Assembly: GCA_029168955.1 (NCBI GenBank)
Contig: JAPDOI010001174.1
Coordinates: 149,698-213,697, forward strand
Source of the DNA: Aplectana chamaeleonis
Lineage: Eukaryota; Nematoda; Chromadorea; Rhabditida; Cosmocercidae
DNA: 64,000 bases
Reading direction: 5' to 3'
Every line of letters starts with the position of its first letter. Within the stretch, counting starts at the first letter, position 1. A program made the position numbers and the translations under genes. The notes below the pieces were generated by a model, which did not search any database, was not told the DNA's origin, and worked only from the letters and a program-made list of their open reading frames with translations. Of this stretch, positions 1-12,069 are shown piece by piece.

Positions 1-73
1 GTATAGAGGTAGGGCCGCACAAATTTCCAAGCTGGGGACCGTAAGTCCCACAGACCGATTACAACGACATGTC

Positions 74-203
74 TTAGGCCGGGACCATACTTCTCGCGAC
101 CATTGAGAGCAACAGTGCACAGCAGGCACATCGGTTTTCGGTCAATATTGGTGGTAAAGACAGCGCCATGTCACTCGTTGCCGAGAGCATTATCCCGGCC
201 CTA
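74..203. mobile_element. MITE family A, copy 1 (about 130 bp)
   Basis: The ends are TTAGGCCGGGACCATACTTC and CATTATCCCGGCCCTA. The interior is partly palindromic, with CACATCGGTTTTCGGTCAATA. Three further copies lie at 7339, 40311 and 40462. Confidence 0.8.
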
Positions 204-484
204 CCCTGCTACATGGCTGCTTTCACTTGGCTTGTTGTTAATTATTCATTTGAGCGCACTAGACTGGGCTGATTCGAGTAGGGCAAGTCTTTTGAAGTTC
301 AACAAAAAAAACCCTTCTAACAATAAGTAACTAATTTAAGTAAACTCGCGTATAAACGATACAACCATCAAGCAAAATCGATAAGAACCGAATAACCTCG
401 ACTGATCGTTACTTTCTGCGCATATCTGTATAGCACGGAATTCCTGTATACAGCTACAAAATAGGAGTTGGAAATGTCTTTGGT

Positions 485-963
485 TGAAGGCACAGTCCAA
501 CGTCAGAGGTAATTTTTGATATTGTGGTCCGGTCGCCGCCTATAGCAACCCTGCCAAGCGCGAAATCTCAATTCGCTCAAATAAGCGAGAAAAAGCTAGG
601 AAAAAGTCGGCCACGCCCCCTTGAAAGAAAAAGTGGGTAACGCCCACCGCCAGGTTTCCGTCCTCAATAGGGGAGAGGCGCGCGAATGATCTAGTTCAAA
701 ACCTATGTTCTTCAATTTGTTTTCCGTCTGGCTTTATAGTGTCGCCTGCTACAGAGCGATGGCTGCGAATAACGAGAAAATACAGGCTCGAGACAACTCG
801 TCCAAGAACTTCTAGCCGTTCAAAATCGAAATCTTTGAGGAGCCGTAACCCCGTTTGTAGTGAGTTCTGAGCGATTCTGAAAACACCATTGTGATCAGCG
901 AGAAATTTATTCAAGATAGGCAGAAAAACGAAAAATCGATTCTGAGGTTGGACTGTGTCTTTA
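485..963. mobile_element. MITE-like element family G, copy 1 (about 480 bp)
   Basis: The ends are GAAGGCACAGTCCAAC and GTTGGACTGTGTCTTTAAA. It is alignable over its whole length to 52200-52682, e.g. CGAGACAACTCGTCCA and TCTTTGAGG..CCGTAAC in both. No coding frame is evident. Confidence 0.85.
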
Positions 964-1090
964 AAGTGGCTCTCTCATAGATGGCGACATGGGAACCTAC
1001 CCGCAACATTTGGGAGCTACTCTTTGCTAAGCGTGAAACCCGAATCCACTTTGGGGTGTGCTCTGAAACGGGTAGGATTCATCACTGCGC

Positions 1091-1186
1091 TAACCTTTGT
1101 TTGCCGATTGGGGTTGGGTTCAGCGCGAAGCCAACCACGTTAATTTCCGAGATGAACTCAACCCAAATCGACAAACTCAGGGTTAT
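1091..1186. mobile_element. Small palindromic MITE family D, copy 1
   Basis: TAACCTTTGTTTGCCGATTG followed by GGGTTGGGTTCAGCG pairs with AACTCAACCCAAATCGACAA followed by ACTCAGGGTTA. It is related to the element at 14311. Confidence 0.7.
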
Positions 1187-1779
1187 AACAATGATGAATC
1201 CGGTATCTGGTACCATCAAAAAATGCAGTGTGTCTCTGAGAAACCTTTATATTTCCTTTACCATAAAGCCCTACTGAATGTGAGTCGTGAAGAACGAATT
1301 TCACGCAAACTTCTGCGACACACGGTTGAAGCCGCCAAACCTACAGCAGGCTTGAGCGAACTTTCCATAATATCGTTTTGTTGCAGTTAGGGTACTTACA
1401 ATGTACAACGAATTCCAATGACTGGGCATGACAGGGTCAAGCACATTTGAAGTATTCCAGCTCTCATCTTTTAGAAATAACCGCGACTGTGCCGGGGTAG
1501 AGCCTAATCGGCTCCTAGAGGCACCGAAGCGGTATGTGAGCGGATTCGCAGCGGCTATGCGTAGCGGCTTCGCGATCGGTCGTTGCGCCTTTACAAAAAT
1601 AGGACCGACTGCAAGTAGCTCGAATAAGATTAATTATAGGTAACAATACAGTTAGGCGGTGCTTACGAGCAAAATTACACACCTGAGGTTGTTGCCTTCT
1701 GTCCGATAGGGACAGAGGATATTCCTGCGAACTCGACCAAGGGTATAAGAGATATAACTCAACTTGGATAATTGAACCA

Positions 1780-2010
1780 GCGACAATCTCGTTTACCACG
1801 CAGCGCATCGTTGTCGACGCGGGTTTGCTGGTGAATACTCGCGAGGCCGACGCGGTTCTAACACTGGACCCTTGCGGTACTATCGCGGTAATGTTGCGGT
1901 GTTGTTGAGGCTCAAAGCACTGCAACTGAATGGCGTTCATAGTGATGATCGCGGATCCGCCGCGGTACTATCGCGGCACAATTGAAAGTCGCGGTACTTT
2001 CCCGGCACTG
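1780..2010. repeat. Family Q repeat with GCGGTACTATCGCGG motifs, copy 1
   Basis: GCGGTACTATCGCGGTAATG, GTTGAGGCTCAAAGCACTGC and CCGCGGTACTATCGCGGCAC match, in inverse, the region 56585-56730 (GTGCCGCGATAGTTCCGCAG, GGAGTGCCTTGAGCCTCGGC). Confidence 0.65.
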
Positions 2011-3040
2011 CCACAGGGCTGGAAGGTTGATAGGGCGCGGAGGTGTCACATGATTGGACACAACTCCACGCCTCTACTATGGTCGCCCTAATCACATCGT
2101 CTCGTTTGCCTGGCCGTCCCGCCCACTCGGCACCTAACGACCACCACCCTCATCTTTGACATAATGTATACTTATGGTCAACATTCTTTTTTAAGGAAGT
2201 AAGTGGACTAATAGATCAAGAGGCATTCTAGAAAATGAAACACGCGTTTTCCCAAACTTCCCAAATTACTAATTTGAGGTCATTATCGTTTTCGATTTCT
2301 GTTTTTTTTTGCGAGAATTTCGAAATACGAGTAGAATGTCACGTCAGGCTTGTTTGGGGACATAAATACAGTGGCTCTCCTAGAACGACGGCCAATAGGT
2401 TTTGCGATGAATGAGCCCTCAATTGTAAGAGAATTCACGATAGATTAGAGTCTGTTTTTATCCAACATGCGGTCCTAAGATATCCGGATAATATATAGTA
2501 AGACGAATGGGTCAAGTCCGCCTGAATAAGTGGTAACTGCTAACAGACAAGCCGCTTATCCCCGGCTCTAAATCTTGTCCTGTACTTATGCACGCAGTAT
2601 CCGATTCAGAACGAATCACTCAACGTGATTGGAGGTCTGTTGTGCCCGCAGTCATAATCGTGAAGCAATCAGTGACGGATTTCTTCGATCCCGCTCGACA
2701 CATGTTTGACCAATAGAATAAACAAATTCTGAATAGAGAGAAAAACTTCTTCTCAGGTCATCCAACCTAGGAAAGCTCTTGCATGTTAGGGCTTCCCTCA
2801 GTAACTAAGAGCAGTACAATACGTCGTGGTCTAAAGATCATTCGCGTGAGACGTCACTTACTTCCGGCTCGCGACGCGTGAATATCCTGGGCGCTCTTTG
2901 ATCGCTAACGACCACTGGCGCTCAGGAACCCCTGGCGTCATATGGCGCTGTTGTTTTCGTCGTCGTCGCCGTCAACGCTAGCCGACGGCGCGTAATATCC
3001 GAGTTCACCCACACGCACACAACACACATTTTTGTACTTT
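2011..3040. other. No feature recognised
   Basis: Mixed-composition spacer with short open frames only, no clear inverted repeat and no protein-like exon seen. Confidence 0.5.
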
Positions 3041-3330
3041 TGATGCCATGCGTCTGGAGCCGCCTGTGTCTCTCGCAGTGATTCTGACGCTCTCGCCCCC
3101 TGCGCTCGCTACGCGCTCAGAGAATGGTGTACTGAGAGTGCAAAACGGGCGCTTGTTAGCGCTAGCTGCCCGTCCATTCGTTCGTCAGTCATTCTCTGGG
3201 GCTGCCAGTGGCGCTGTATGGCGGCTGGCCTGCCGACGCGGTACTGATAAATCCCAGCACCAGGTCAGAAGAGGTCTCCTTAAGATCTCTACATTAGCCT
3301 TGACTATACCCAAACCTTTGCACTAGTGTG
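3041..3330 (+). other. GC-rich patch with a short ORF (3048-3326), function unknown
   Basis: A 92-codon frame starts with ATG at 3048; its first 25 residues (MRLEPPVSLAVILTLSPPALA) resemble a signal peptide. The surrounding base composition is richer in G and C than the flanks, and TTCGTCAGTCATTCTC near 3178 is initiator-like. No family is recognised and no splice partners were found, so it may be non-coding 5' flanking DNA. Confidence 0.2.
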
Positions 3331-4819
3331 TGATGCTTATCTTCAACCTGGCCAGGACTCGTTATTAGCGGTGTGATATTTTTCCCCAACCATGACGTCC
3401 TTCTGGTGCATAAATAAAGAAATGTGTGTGACCAGAGAACTGGTTGTTGCGCGAAAGCGAAGCTTCTTCACCAGATCTAATCCGAGGGGTTATCCTAGCT
3501 CGTCGACGGATTAGAGATGGTGGTGGATACACGCCGCCGTTGGAGAGCAAGTTTTCAGGCAGGCCATTTCTTTCTCGCCACCAGTATGGTCTATGCTCGT
3601 CATAGCCGCCAAAGGTCATCTCTGAAAGTCGTTTTTACTCTTTCCACTTTCCAGTTTGTTCGAGGTCATTACGATAACCTTTCTCTGGGCCTCTGAACGT
3701 TTTCCCTTATCGAGCAGAATGTGTCATCATTATCGTCCTACCTCAGGTTAATGGATGGCGTTCTATGGGTTCCTCAAGTGGAAGAAAAAACTGTTCTTTG
3801 CTAGCAAGGCCTTCCCCTGGGCTGTTCACGTTTTTTTCAGTAACTTTTTGCTACTTTCTGTTTTCTCCTCGCCGTGCGTTTTCTCTTTTGCCCTTTTTCT
3901 TTGTTCAGCCTCTCCAGAATTTGAACAACGGCTTCGCGGTCTTTTTGTTCAGGCCAAGCCTATGTTCCGAGTATTGTCACATTGTCATCTTTTACTTTTG
4001 ACAGCTTTTCAATATTTCTTCGAGACAATTTTCATGTAATCATGAGATTTTTTTGGTGAACATAGTTTGCAAAAATTTTGCTTTCCTTAAATATTTAAAT
4101 CTGTAAACATTTTCATTATAAGTTTATTATACTTTCAATTTGTGATAACTTTACGTATTAAAGCCAAGCAACTCTGCGTGGGTCTCCGTCATTTTTTTCA
4201 CCCAAATTTCCGAGTTCATTTTTATGTTTGTGTAAAATACTTGTGTTTTCCGTCTTTTCCTAGTTGGAAACCGATCAATATATCTATCAAAAAATTTCTC
4301 ATGGAGAATTTCTTCTTCAACAGATTTTTTTGAGGGTTTTGCTTTTGTTCTGCTAACATTTCCATTGAAAATTTGTTGTGTCCCAAAGTTTTGACAGTTT
4401 TTAAATTTTCATTCGCCATGTAATTTTCCATAATATCTAATGGAATTTTGTTATGCTTTTGTTCTTACTTCAGTTCTTTTTATTATTTTACCTGACATAA
4501 ATTACCTTCCTTTCTATTTCACAGTCCAATTTTTGATTCCATTCTTGAACTTGGCGCGTGGACTGTTGAGGTTTTCAGTCTTTTCATCGCGCAAGAACTG
4601 TATTTTTTAATGATTCCCTTCAATTAAAGTTCGATAATTTTTCTTTGATTTTTTGTTATGCATTTTCAATTCAGTGATTTTTCCTGGATAATTTCGAGTG
4701 TTTTCATAAGTTTTTTTTTCTATTCGAATTCGCGTCCTTTCATTTAAAGATTATTTAATGCTTAATAAACGTTGAAGTCACCGGGCTTACTTTTTACAAG
4801 GGAAGCTATTGTGCTTCTC
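3331..4819. other. AT-rich, T-rich spacer
   Basis: About 3750-4760 is dominated by T runs (TTTTTT, TTTTCATT) on the plus strand. Short open frames here are phenylalanine-rich translations of T tracts, not genes. Confidence 0.5.
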
Positions 4820-5075
4820 TGGGCCGAATTCCGGTCCGCAATTGCGTCTCGACACGCTCTGCGGTCGCACGCGCTCGAGTCAGTCGAATTTCCAACGCCA
4901 AAGCCGACTCGATGTGGCTTTTTTATACAATTTTCTCCAATTTTTTTTAGTTTCCAGTTCCCAAAACCAATTTAGAGTCAGCAGATCGGCGGCTGCGGAG
5001 CTGGACGCTCTTCCGACTCGGGAGCGTGCGGCCGCAAAGCGTGTCGAGACGCAATTGCGGGCCGGAATTTGACCC
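4820..5075. mobile_element. TIR element family C (about 255 bp)
   Basis: The left end GGGCCGAATTCCGGTCCGCA then ATTGCGTCTCGACACGCT is matched by the right AGCGTGTCGAGACGCAATTG then CGGGCCGGAATTTGACCC. A related fragment with GGGGAATTTTCGGTCCGCAT lies near 42340. Confidence 0.8.
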
Positions 5076-7338
5076 AGATAAGTACAGTATTTTAGCCTTA
5101 TCTGAAGTGAGCGAAATCAAGCAGTTTGCGGAAAAGCCGTCGCTTTTAATAGAAGAAGTTGTGGGCGCTTTTTTGCCCTAACATAAGGCTCAAAAAGTTG
5201 TAAGCTCAGAACACCTCAGAAAATACGATGGATCCTAGAACTTAAATTTCGTTTACACCCTAAATGCGTCCAGGGGATTACGAAAGATCATTTATGGGTT
5301 TTCGGACGACTACTGTTAATTACGGTAGAAATTTTTCATAAAGAGTTTCTCGCTCATTTGGGTCCGGGCGGAGCAAGCAGTGGAGCCGTCGGTCTTGGCA
5401 AAATATAACAGTAATAAGGAGATGTAGAGATGATTGGCCTTACTTCACCTGGTTCGGAAAGAGGGAGATAGGCTGAATCTAACCTACATAACCGACTAGA
5501 ACTTGGAAGCGATTCTCATATTTGTCTCACAATGTGCGTACACAGAAAGAGGCTGGAGATGTGCATTAAAATTTCTAACGAATTCGAAATCAGTCCAAAA
5601 TTTCGAAACATTCTTCTTGGGCTAGCTTTTTAAAGGACAAACTGATTGCAAACGAGTCCTGAGAAAGGCTCTAGGAGCCGAAAGCTATGTAGCCAGGGAA
5701 AAAGGTTTCAAACTTGCTCTACATGTAGGTTCACGCACATTTTAGGACGTTCATGAGGCTCAAGGATAGCAGTATGATCCGATCTCATATTAGTTCAGCA
5801 CCTTCAAATATCCCATTGAACGGAATTTGGGTCAAGAAGAAAAATTCTAATCTGTGGGGTCCATCTACCGCTCACCTGCTATTTTCTTTTCTGGAGGACT
5901 ACTGTTCACCTTTCAAGCCTTCCTCCCTCATCAATGTCTGGCAGATGTGGGCTCAGGCGCCATACTACCATGCGGAAAATTCTGGGTCCAAGAAATGCCG
6001 GAAATTCCAGTCTTCCTTTATTGCATTGTCCTTGGCGCTTCTATTGGTTCCTATGCTATTAATAGATAATGTGTTGATTTCTTACGTGTTTGTTCAGCAG
6101 TACTCGCATTTGTCGTCGCGGAGTTTTTCATTAAAATGCCTCACAAGAGCGAAATCGCCGACAAATGTTTGTTCAGAGCATGTGCGGTTTTTTTGTTCCA
6201 AAATTTCCTCGTGGCGTTCCGTTTTTCGTATCATTATGGCCAAGTGCAGTCGTAGGGTTTTATTTTCACCAGTCCACACCTACAGGTTGCATCCGGATGT
6301 GAAATGATGGTTTAAATTTTTTGCTCAGTTCCTAGTCGTGCTGTCCGCTACTAATGAGTGGAGACCATTTGGCACGAATAGGCCACACCCCCTACGTTTT
6401 AGGTGAGCTGCTACGTGTATTAATCACTTAATTAGCGCGCAAAAACATGTAGAGATATTCTCATGTCCAACGGTCACCGGTTTTACACACTTTTCTAGCA
6501 GGTTGCGCAGCTGATGGGTTTTTTACCTTGGATTAGGGGCGTGGTCTGGGCAGTTCTAGCCTCAGGTAAAGGCGTGGCCTGGGACAGTTTTTATAGCGTT
6601 GTGATTAACATTTAACCTCAACTATTTCGAATGGTATTGCTTTTTTACTTGGAACTCGCATGATTCTCCATTTTGCCGTTATGGTTCTATGACCTGTTTG
6701 AACATCTGTCAAAAAAATCTACTAATTTGCCGATTGGAGGTAGACTCCACTCGGACACATGTTCTCATAGATTTTGGATTTTGTAGGTCTTGAAATTCGT
6801 ATGCTGCATCTTGAAATTACTTTAACTTGATAATGTAATAAATCTTTATTAATATAATAAATCACTCTATTCAAAAAATTATTCAAAGAATCACTATAAG
6901 CAAATGTTTTCATAAGTTAGGCCTGGGTCAGACTTTTAAATTGTTGATCAGTCGGAAAAAATATCGCGGGTTTTAAATAGACTAGATAATAGGTTTAAGA
7001 GGTTAGCGAATTGTCACCGCAGCGAACTACCTGAATTTCAACTCGTTTCTTACATGTTTTTGACACGGTTTTCGGAAACCTTTGGACTACGGATTGATCT
7101 GCCTTGCAATTTCGTATCAACATTCAAAAACAGGAAATCTTGAGCGAATGTGTTGAAGCACCGATAGTTCACTCTGCGGCAAGTCGCCAGCAGACACGCT
7201 CAGAAATGGTATCGATTTTATGACATAAATCAAAGGTTTGGAGCTGGTTGTATTGGGAACTGACGAAAAAACGAACGAAAACTGTTTGCAAATAGAGGAA
7301 TAACGGTTATTTTGTCATCACGTGAAAGTGAACGAGTT
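5076..7338. other. Intergenic; relics only
   Basis: A family H-like relic (TTCGGACGACTACTGTTAAT then TACGGTAG) is near 5300. Otherwise only the unidentified frames at 5753-6307 and AT-rich spacer are seen. Confidence 0.4.
5753..6307 (+). other. Longest unspliced ORF outside repeats (184 codons), unidentified
   Basis: One frame runs 5753-6307, with a hydrophobic stretch ALSLALLLVPMLLI near 6030-6070. An overlapping +2 frame (5854-6069) gives LADVGSGA and a hydrophobic tail IPVFLYCIVLGASIGSYAI, so either frame could hold one membrane segment. Composition and lack of neighbours give no support for a gene. I record it as the best remaining candidate, not as a call. Confidence 0.15.
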
Positions 7339-7468
7339 TTAGGCCGGGATCATACTTCTCGCGACCGACGACGGCGACAGTACACATCAGGCATATCGAT
7401 TTTTGGTCGATACAGATGGTAAACATTGCGTCGCGTCGCTCGTCGCGGGAGGTATGATCCCGGCCTTA
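7339..7468. mobile_element. MITE family A, copy 2
   Basis: It is the clearest copy: TTAGGCCGGGATCATACTTC at the left, GGTATGATCCCGGCCTTA at the right, and an interior with CATATCGATTTTTGGTCGAT and GCGACGG/CGTCGCG arms. It is nearly fully foldable. Confidence 0.88.
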
Positions 7469-7560
7469 CGGCGCGCAGTTGAAGCAGCGAATATTAGAAA
7501 CAAAACGGTTGAGATGGAAGAGTCGATATACTCTTACAGCTTGTACTGGAACGTTCATCT

Positions 7561-7730
7561 CGTTGGAAGCATCAAAATCCAGCCGAAGGGACCGTATTAG
7601 TCTTATTAATCTGGACGAGTTTGTAATTTAGGGCGGGGTTGCAGAAGCTCAGGGGCGGGGTTGCAGAAATTTTTACGATTTGCATTGCTGAAATTTAGTA
7701 GTTTTGACTAGTTTTTGACGCTTCCAACGG
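7561..7730. mobile_element. MITE family R, copy 1 (about 170 bp)
   Basis: CGTTGGAAGCATCAAAATCC at the left pairs with TTTTTGACGCTTCCAACG at the right. It contains two direct copies of GGGCGGGGTTGCAGAA (7632 and 7652). A second copy is at 19048. Confidence 0.65.
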
Positions 7731-8357
7731 CTTGGGCAGTCTACTAGGAACCATGCGACTACAGAAACGTAGTTATCCCAACAACTTTTCGAGCATGTCT
7801 GCTGCCTTTAACCCTGACCTATGTATGGAGGATCGCCCAACTTTCTACAGAAGAGGCTATAGCCTCCCTCCCCTTCAAACTTGGGCGAAACTTCAACGGT
7901 GAAAGCCCAGTTAAGGGGGATGGGGGCCCTATACATGTCGAGGAAGGAGTTGTCTCGCCCTCCGCGGCTCTCATTCCACTCTGGACCACTTCGCTTGAAT
8001 TGAGTAGCGTGGCGTGTCGAACTGCAAAAACGGGACTACTCCCGCTGTGTACCTCTATTCCTGATATGTAGAGGACTTGTCACAGGCTTGCCTTTTCGCT
8101 AGAGGCGAGAATGGGAGAATTCGAGCTTCTAAGTTCGTTTAGAATCGATTCGGTTCGAAAACCTGCCCGAAGGGGCGTCGCAGAATGGCTTCCTTTTACG
8201 GGCGTTGCGAGTTGCTTTCCTTCTGTGTGTCGCTTATTTGAAGATGGGGTCTAACAGCTGGCCGGTGTCTTGCTGGAAGAGTCTAGGAGATATTGTGTAT
8301 ATAAGAATTTAAAATTTTATCTATGATGGCTTACTGTGCCTTTGGAGGGCATTTTTT

Positions 8358-8540
8358 GGTGCTATCGAAGCGAGGGGGGGGGCACTTGGCCTCGGGCCCG
8401 CCCATTTTTTCCGCTCCGCCTAGGAGAACCAACTGTAGGGTTTCTCCCCATTTCAGACCCAGGAGGGTAGTTGCGGCGCCGAAAAGTGGGCGTGGCCAAG
8501 TGAAATGGTCAAGTGCCCCCCCCCTCGCTGCGCTAGCACC
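8358..8540. mobile_element. MITE with G9/C9 tracts (about 183 bp)
   Basis: The inverted ends are GGTGCTATCGAAGCGAGG and CCTCGCTGCGCTAGCACC, each followed inward by a homopolymer of nine G or nine C and then CACTTG / CAAGTG. The interior GGGCCCGCCCATTTTTTCCG then CTCCGCCTAGG also occurs, inverted, in element B at 22510-22535. Confidence 0.85.
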
Positions 8541-11500
8541 CATATTTGATTTTAATCCCATTCATCTAATCGATTATTTGATACCTTCGATTTATTCGTT
8601 CGGTTTAGTGAATTAGGCAATATCCGATATCCAATCCGGCACAACTTTGTGTCTCTATTTTATAGTAAACAAATACTGTCCACGTCAACGGAAAAGGGCG
8701 CTGGTGAGGACATCAATATAGAGTTCACGCAATCATTCTAGTCTGATGAATGGACGGGCTGCGACGGTAGATCACCCCGCGCGAATCGAAACCCCATCCT
8801 CCATTGAGGCCGCCAACCCCGCACGGCTAGCCGCCTGGTTCATGCGTCAGAATAAAATGAAAACGAATACCTTACCTAAGTCTTTGCCAAGAATACACAC
8901 AGGAATAAGAAGAAAAAATGACTTTCTCTGTGTTATTTCGATTCTTATTGTGTTTTTTCACTTTTTCGTGCTATTCCTGCCTGTATCTGTGATAAAGACT
9001 TTGGGTATATTGATAATATGCGGTGGGAGGGACACCACTGTTTCTCAACATTTTCAGTGTTTATTTTCAAAAAAAAATTCAGAAAAAAATACGACTGCCG
9101 TCGAATATGTGGCAATCTACAGTATGCTTAGTGGTAATACGCAACCGCACATGCGCCTTTTTCCGTCGCCGTGGGCTGTAGTTTTAATCGATCGCTCTAA
9201 CATTTAACGCATGCTAACGACTAGCCATGCCAAAATTCGCAGAAAGTCATTTCTAATAATAACGCGAAATTTCGTTCCGTGAGCTATTTCTGCTTTTCCT
9301 GACCACTCTCTCTTTGCAAATGCGCGCCTGTGGTTGGCCCCACTTGCAGGGGCAGCTGGCAGAAAGAAAACGTGATTTATCAGTCCCCAACGGGAGTCGT
9401 TGGTGAGAAGCGTCCTTCGCTCGCGTTCGCTGTCAGCGCTCGTGTGGTCGTTCTGTGTGTGAAAGTGCCGCTCCGAGTGCAAGCGAATGCCGTTTTCGTC
9501 CCCACAGCGCGATAACGCACGGTTTGTTTTGAATGTCGAGACACTGACATGTGCACTTTGGCTGGGGGACGACAGTGTGGAGGCGATACATATATTCTAT
9601 TTATGCAGAACTCAACGTGGGAAGGATAGGAAGATGAAGGCAACAACAAGGAAGTGAATGAGGGGGCTAAAGGTGCTATTGAGGGTGCTATTTTCGCTCA
9701 GTACTGAGAAGTCCACCTCAGTAACATACAGAGGTGAACTACTCAGTAGTGAGCGAGATCATTACCCGTGTGAGCTTACTAGTCATGATGGCAAATTACA
9801 GTCAATAAAAAAGGCTGAAGTTCTCGGCGTATATCAATTCCTCTGGGGATGCGCCACACATTCGACTCCTATTCAGAATCTTAGAGACTTCTGAATGTGT
9901 GTTGAGCCTATGGAATGATTTGCGGGGGCCAGCCGATGTTGAAGCCAGTGTTCTTATCCTGTCAGATAAGTCTGGTACCAATTTATCTTCTCTAGAGTCA
10001 TTGAAGGTTTGGTTGGCTTTGGGCGAGGATCGATCACTTGGCCGTGTGCGTGACAATGGCACCTCTTGCCACTGCCCTACTTTCACCTTTACAGACAATA
10101 GAATTGTGAAATTCATAGAAATTTCAGGCGTTTAACGAAGGCTAGGCAAAAATCCTGTTCAGGAATCTCGGAAAGGGAAGAGGAAGGGATTTGGCCTAAA
10201 AGATCGGGAAACGAATATTTGGCGAGAAGCATGGGGCAGACAGACAATAATAAAAAATAAACGATTATTAACATGTGAGCCATTGACAATAAAATGATAG
10301 AATGTACGGGAACAGAAAGGCAAAGCAATCAAACGATAGAATGTGACCTTAAGTCTCCATCAGAGGTCTTGCTAAATGGGTTTTCGCGCCCAGCGGCATA
10401 CTTTAAACGCCTTTTAAAGGCAGGGTTCACAAAGAAACAAAAAACTTCCCATTTACATATCTGCAGTAACGTAAGCTTTGGGTCTATCTAAGCAAGGCTA
10501 TGAACAAGGAACGGCGAAAACAGGCAAGAAGGGGGACCAGGCGCTAAATTTTCGAATAATCTTCATCGCGAAAGGTTCTAACATGCCAGCATGTACATTG
10601 ACCCTCTTATTTTCAAAGAATTTTTGGTGCAGGAAACAGAAAGCAAAGCCTTTTACCTAAGAATTTTGATGCGCCAAACCATTTCCCCGACGTCGGGTTC
10701 GATGCGTTGTCCGCAGGCATAACTGATTTTTTCAGAGATTTTTTGAAACAGTTTTTCTTTAGTTTGAGTTTTCTGTGGGGACTTTTCCCTATTACCATCT
10801 TCTTAGTGAGCTTTCCTTCCCAAAACATCGGAAATTCTAATACGGTTTTTTATCGTGAACACTACATTGCCTTCAACACCTAACTATAAGGGACAGACGT
10901 TGTTTTAATACTTGAAACGAAGAACGTACATCTTTGACATCTGCGCAGACTGATTCAGATTTTGGAGAAGCGCATCGTACGATCTTAACTGTGAACAGCT
11001 CAGAAGTACACTCACGTCTTCCTTTTGAATTAAACTCTCACACCCACAGATTGTTTTGTGAATAACGCTGAATGCGTAGATCCTTTTCTGAAAACAATAA
11101 TTCACGTGATGTTTTTCACTCCCTCGCTTCCACCCCTTTGAACCATCTATGAAGGTTTCTGAGACTTTGACGATTATTTTGCATTTAGGGTAGGATCCTC
11201 GGAAAGGTAAAAAAGCACATTTTTAATTAACAGCTGTTGAGGGAACTAGTATTTTGATGTGGCGATTTCTATTCTTTACTGAATTATTAAAAATTTCGCT
11301 CGGTTCATCTCTTCAACAATCTCCATAGCACCGAACTTATTTTTTTACGAGAATAAATATAATCCCAGGATGACCTTAGGCACCAAATCATACATTGTTG
11401 AGTATCTGACCTTAGAGCTGTACTATACGTGTACTCTATTTGTATTTGCATATGATAATACCCTTTCGAACTTGTTTGAATTTCAGCAAAAGTCTGTATA

Positions 11501-11883
11501 GAAACAGTTGTGTAGGGGCGAGTTGAATCATATTCATCTCCCACCTTTCCCACCTCACATCACATTATCATGTCCTCCATATGCACTTTTCATCGTCAGC
11601 TGCAGATGATCGATGCCACCACCGCAGGGTGTTCAATCCGCCTGGAATTGTCATTTTCTCGTTTTTTCCAATTTTTAATTTGCGGCTTGTTCGCTGAAGC
11701 TGACGATGACATTTCACTTTTAGTCAGATGTCTCGACCAAATAGAACAGCTGTGTGAATAAGGAAGCCATTTCTGCATTTTGTGGCATTTTACAGCTTTG
11801 GCTTTTGTACTAAATTTGCGTAGTATCCCGCCCTAAGCTGCTAGTTCTGTCCTGATTACTCTCCAGAGGGTCATTAAGGGGTG
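8541..11883. other. Intergenic, no recognised gene
   Basis: It holds short open frames of unknown meaning (e.g. 8746-9207 plus, 9802-10116 minus), the small stem-loop at 9694, and a solo element end TTTTTTATCGTGAACACT near 10848. No exon with homology was recognised. Confidence 0.4.
9694..9756 (+). ncRNA. Small stem-loop of precursor-miRNA size (candidate only)
   Basis: TCGCTCAGTACTGAGAAGTC then CACCT pairs with AGGTGAACTACTCAGTAGTG then AGCGA, 22 of 25 positions, with a 13-base loop CAGTAACATACAG. It stands alone, without a copy elsewhere that I can see. It could equally be a small MITE relic. Confidence 0.25.
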
Positions 11884-12069
11884 CTTATTACGAATCTGAG
11901 GTTTACGTGTCGGTTTTCGGAAGTTTTCGGCTCAATTCGTTCAAAGCTTCCCATGGGGGAGGGGAATTCGAGCACAAAACGAGACTGTTGACGATTTCCG
12001 GAAGCCTACGAGAGATGTGGCTCGAATTGTTACTCTGGGGGGTTATGTGGAGTGCTCAATACGAATCCA

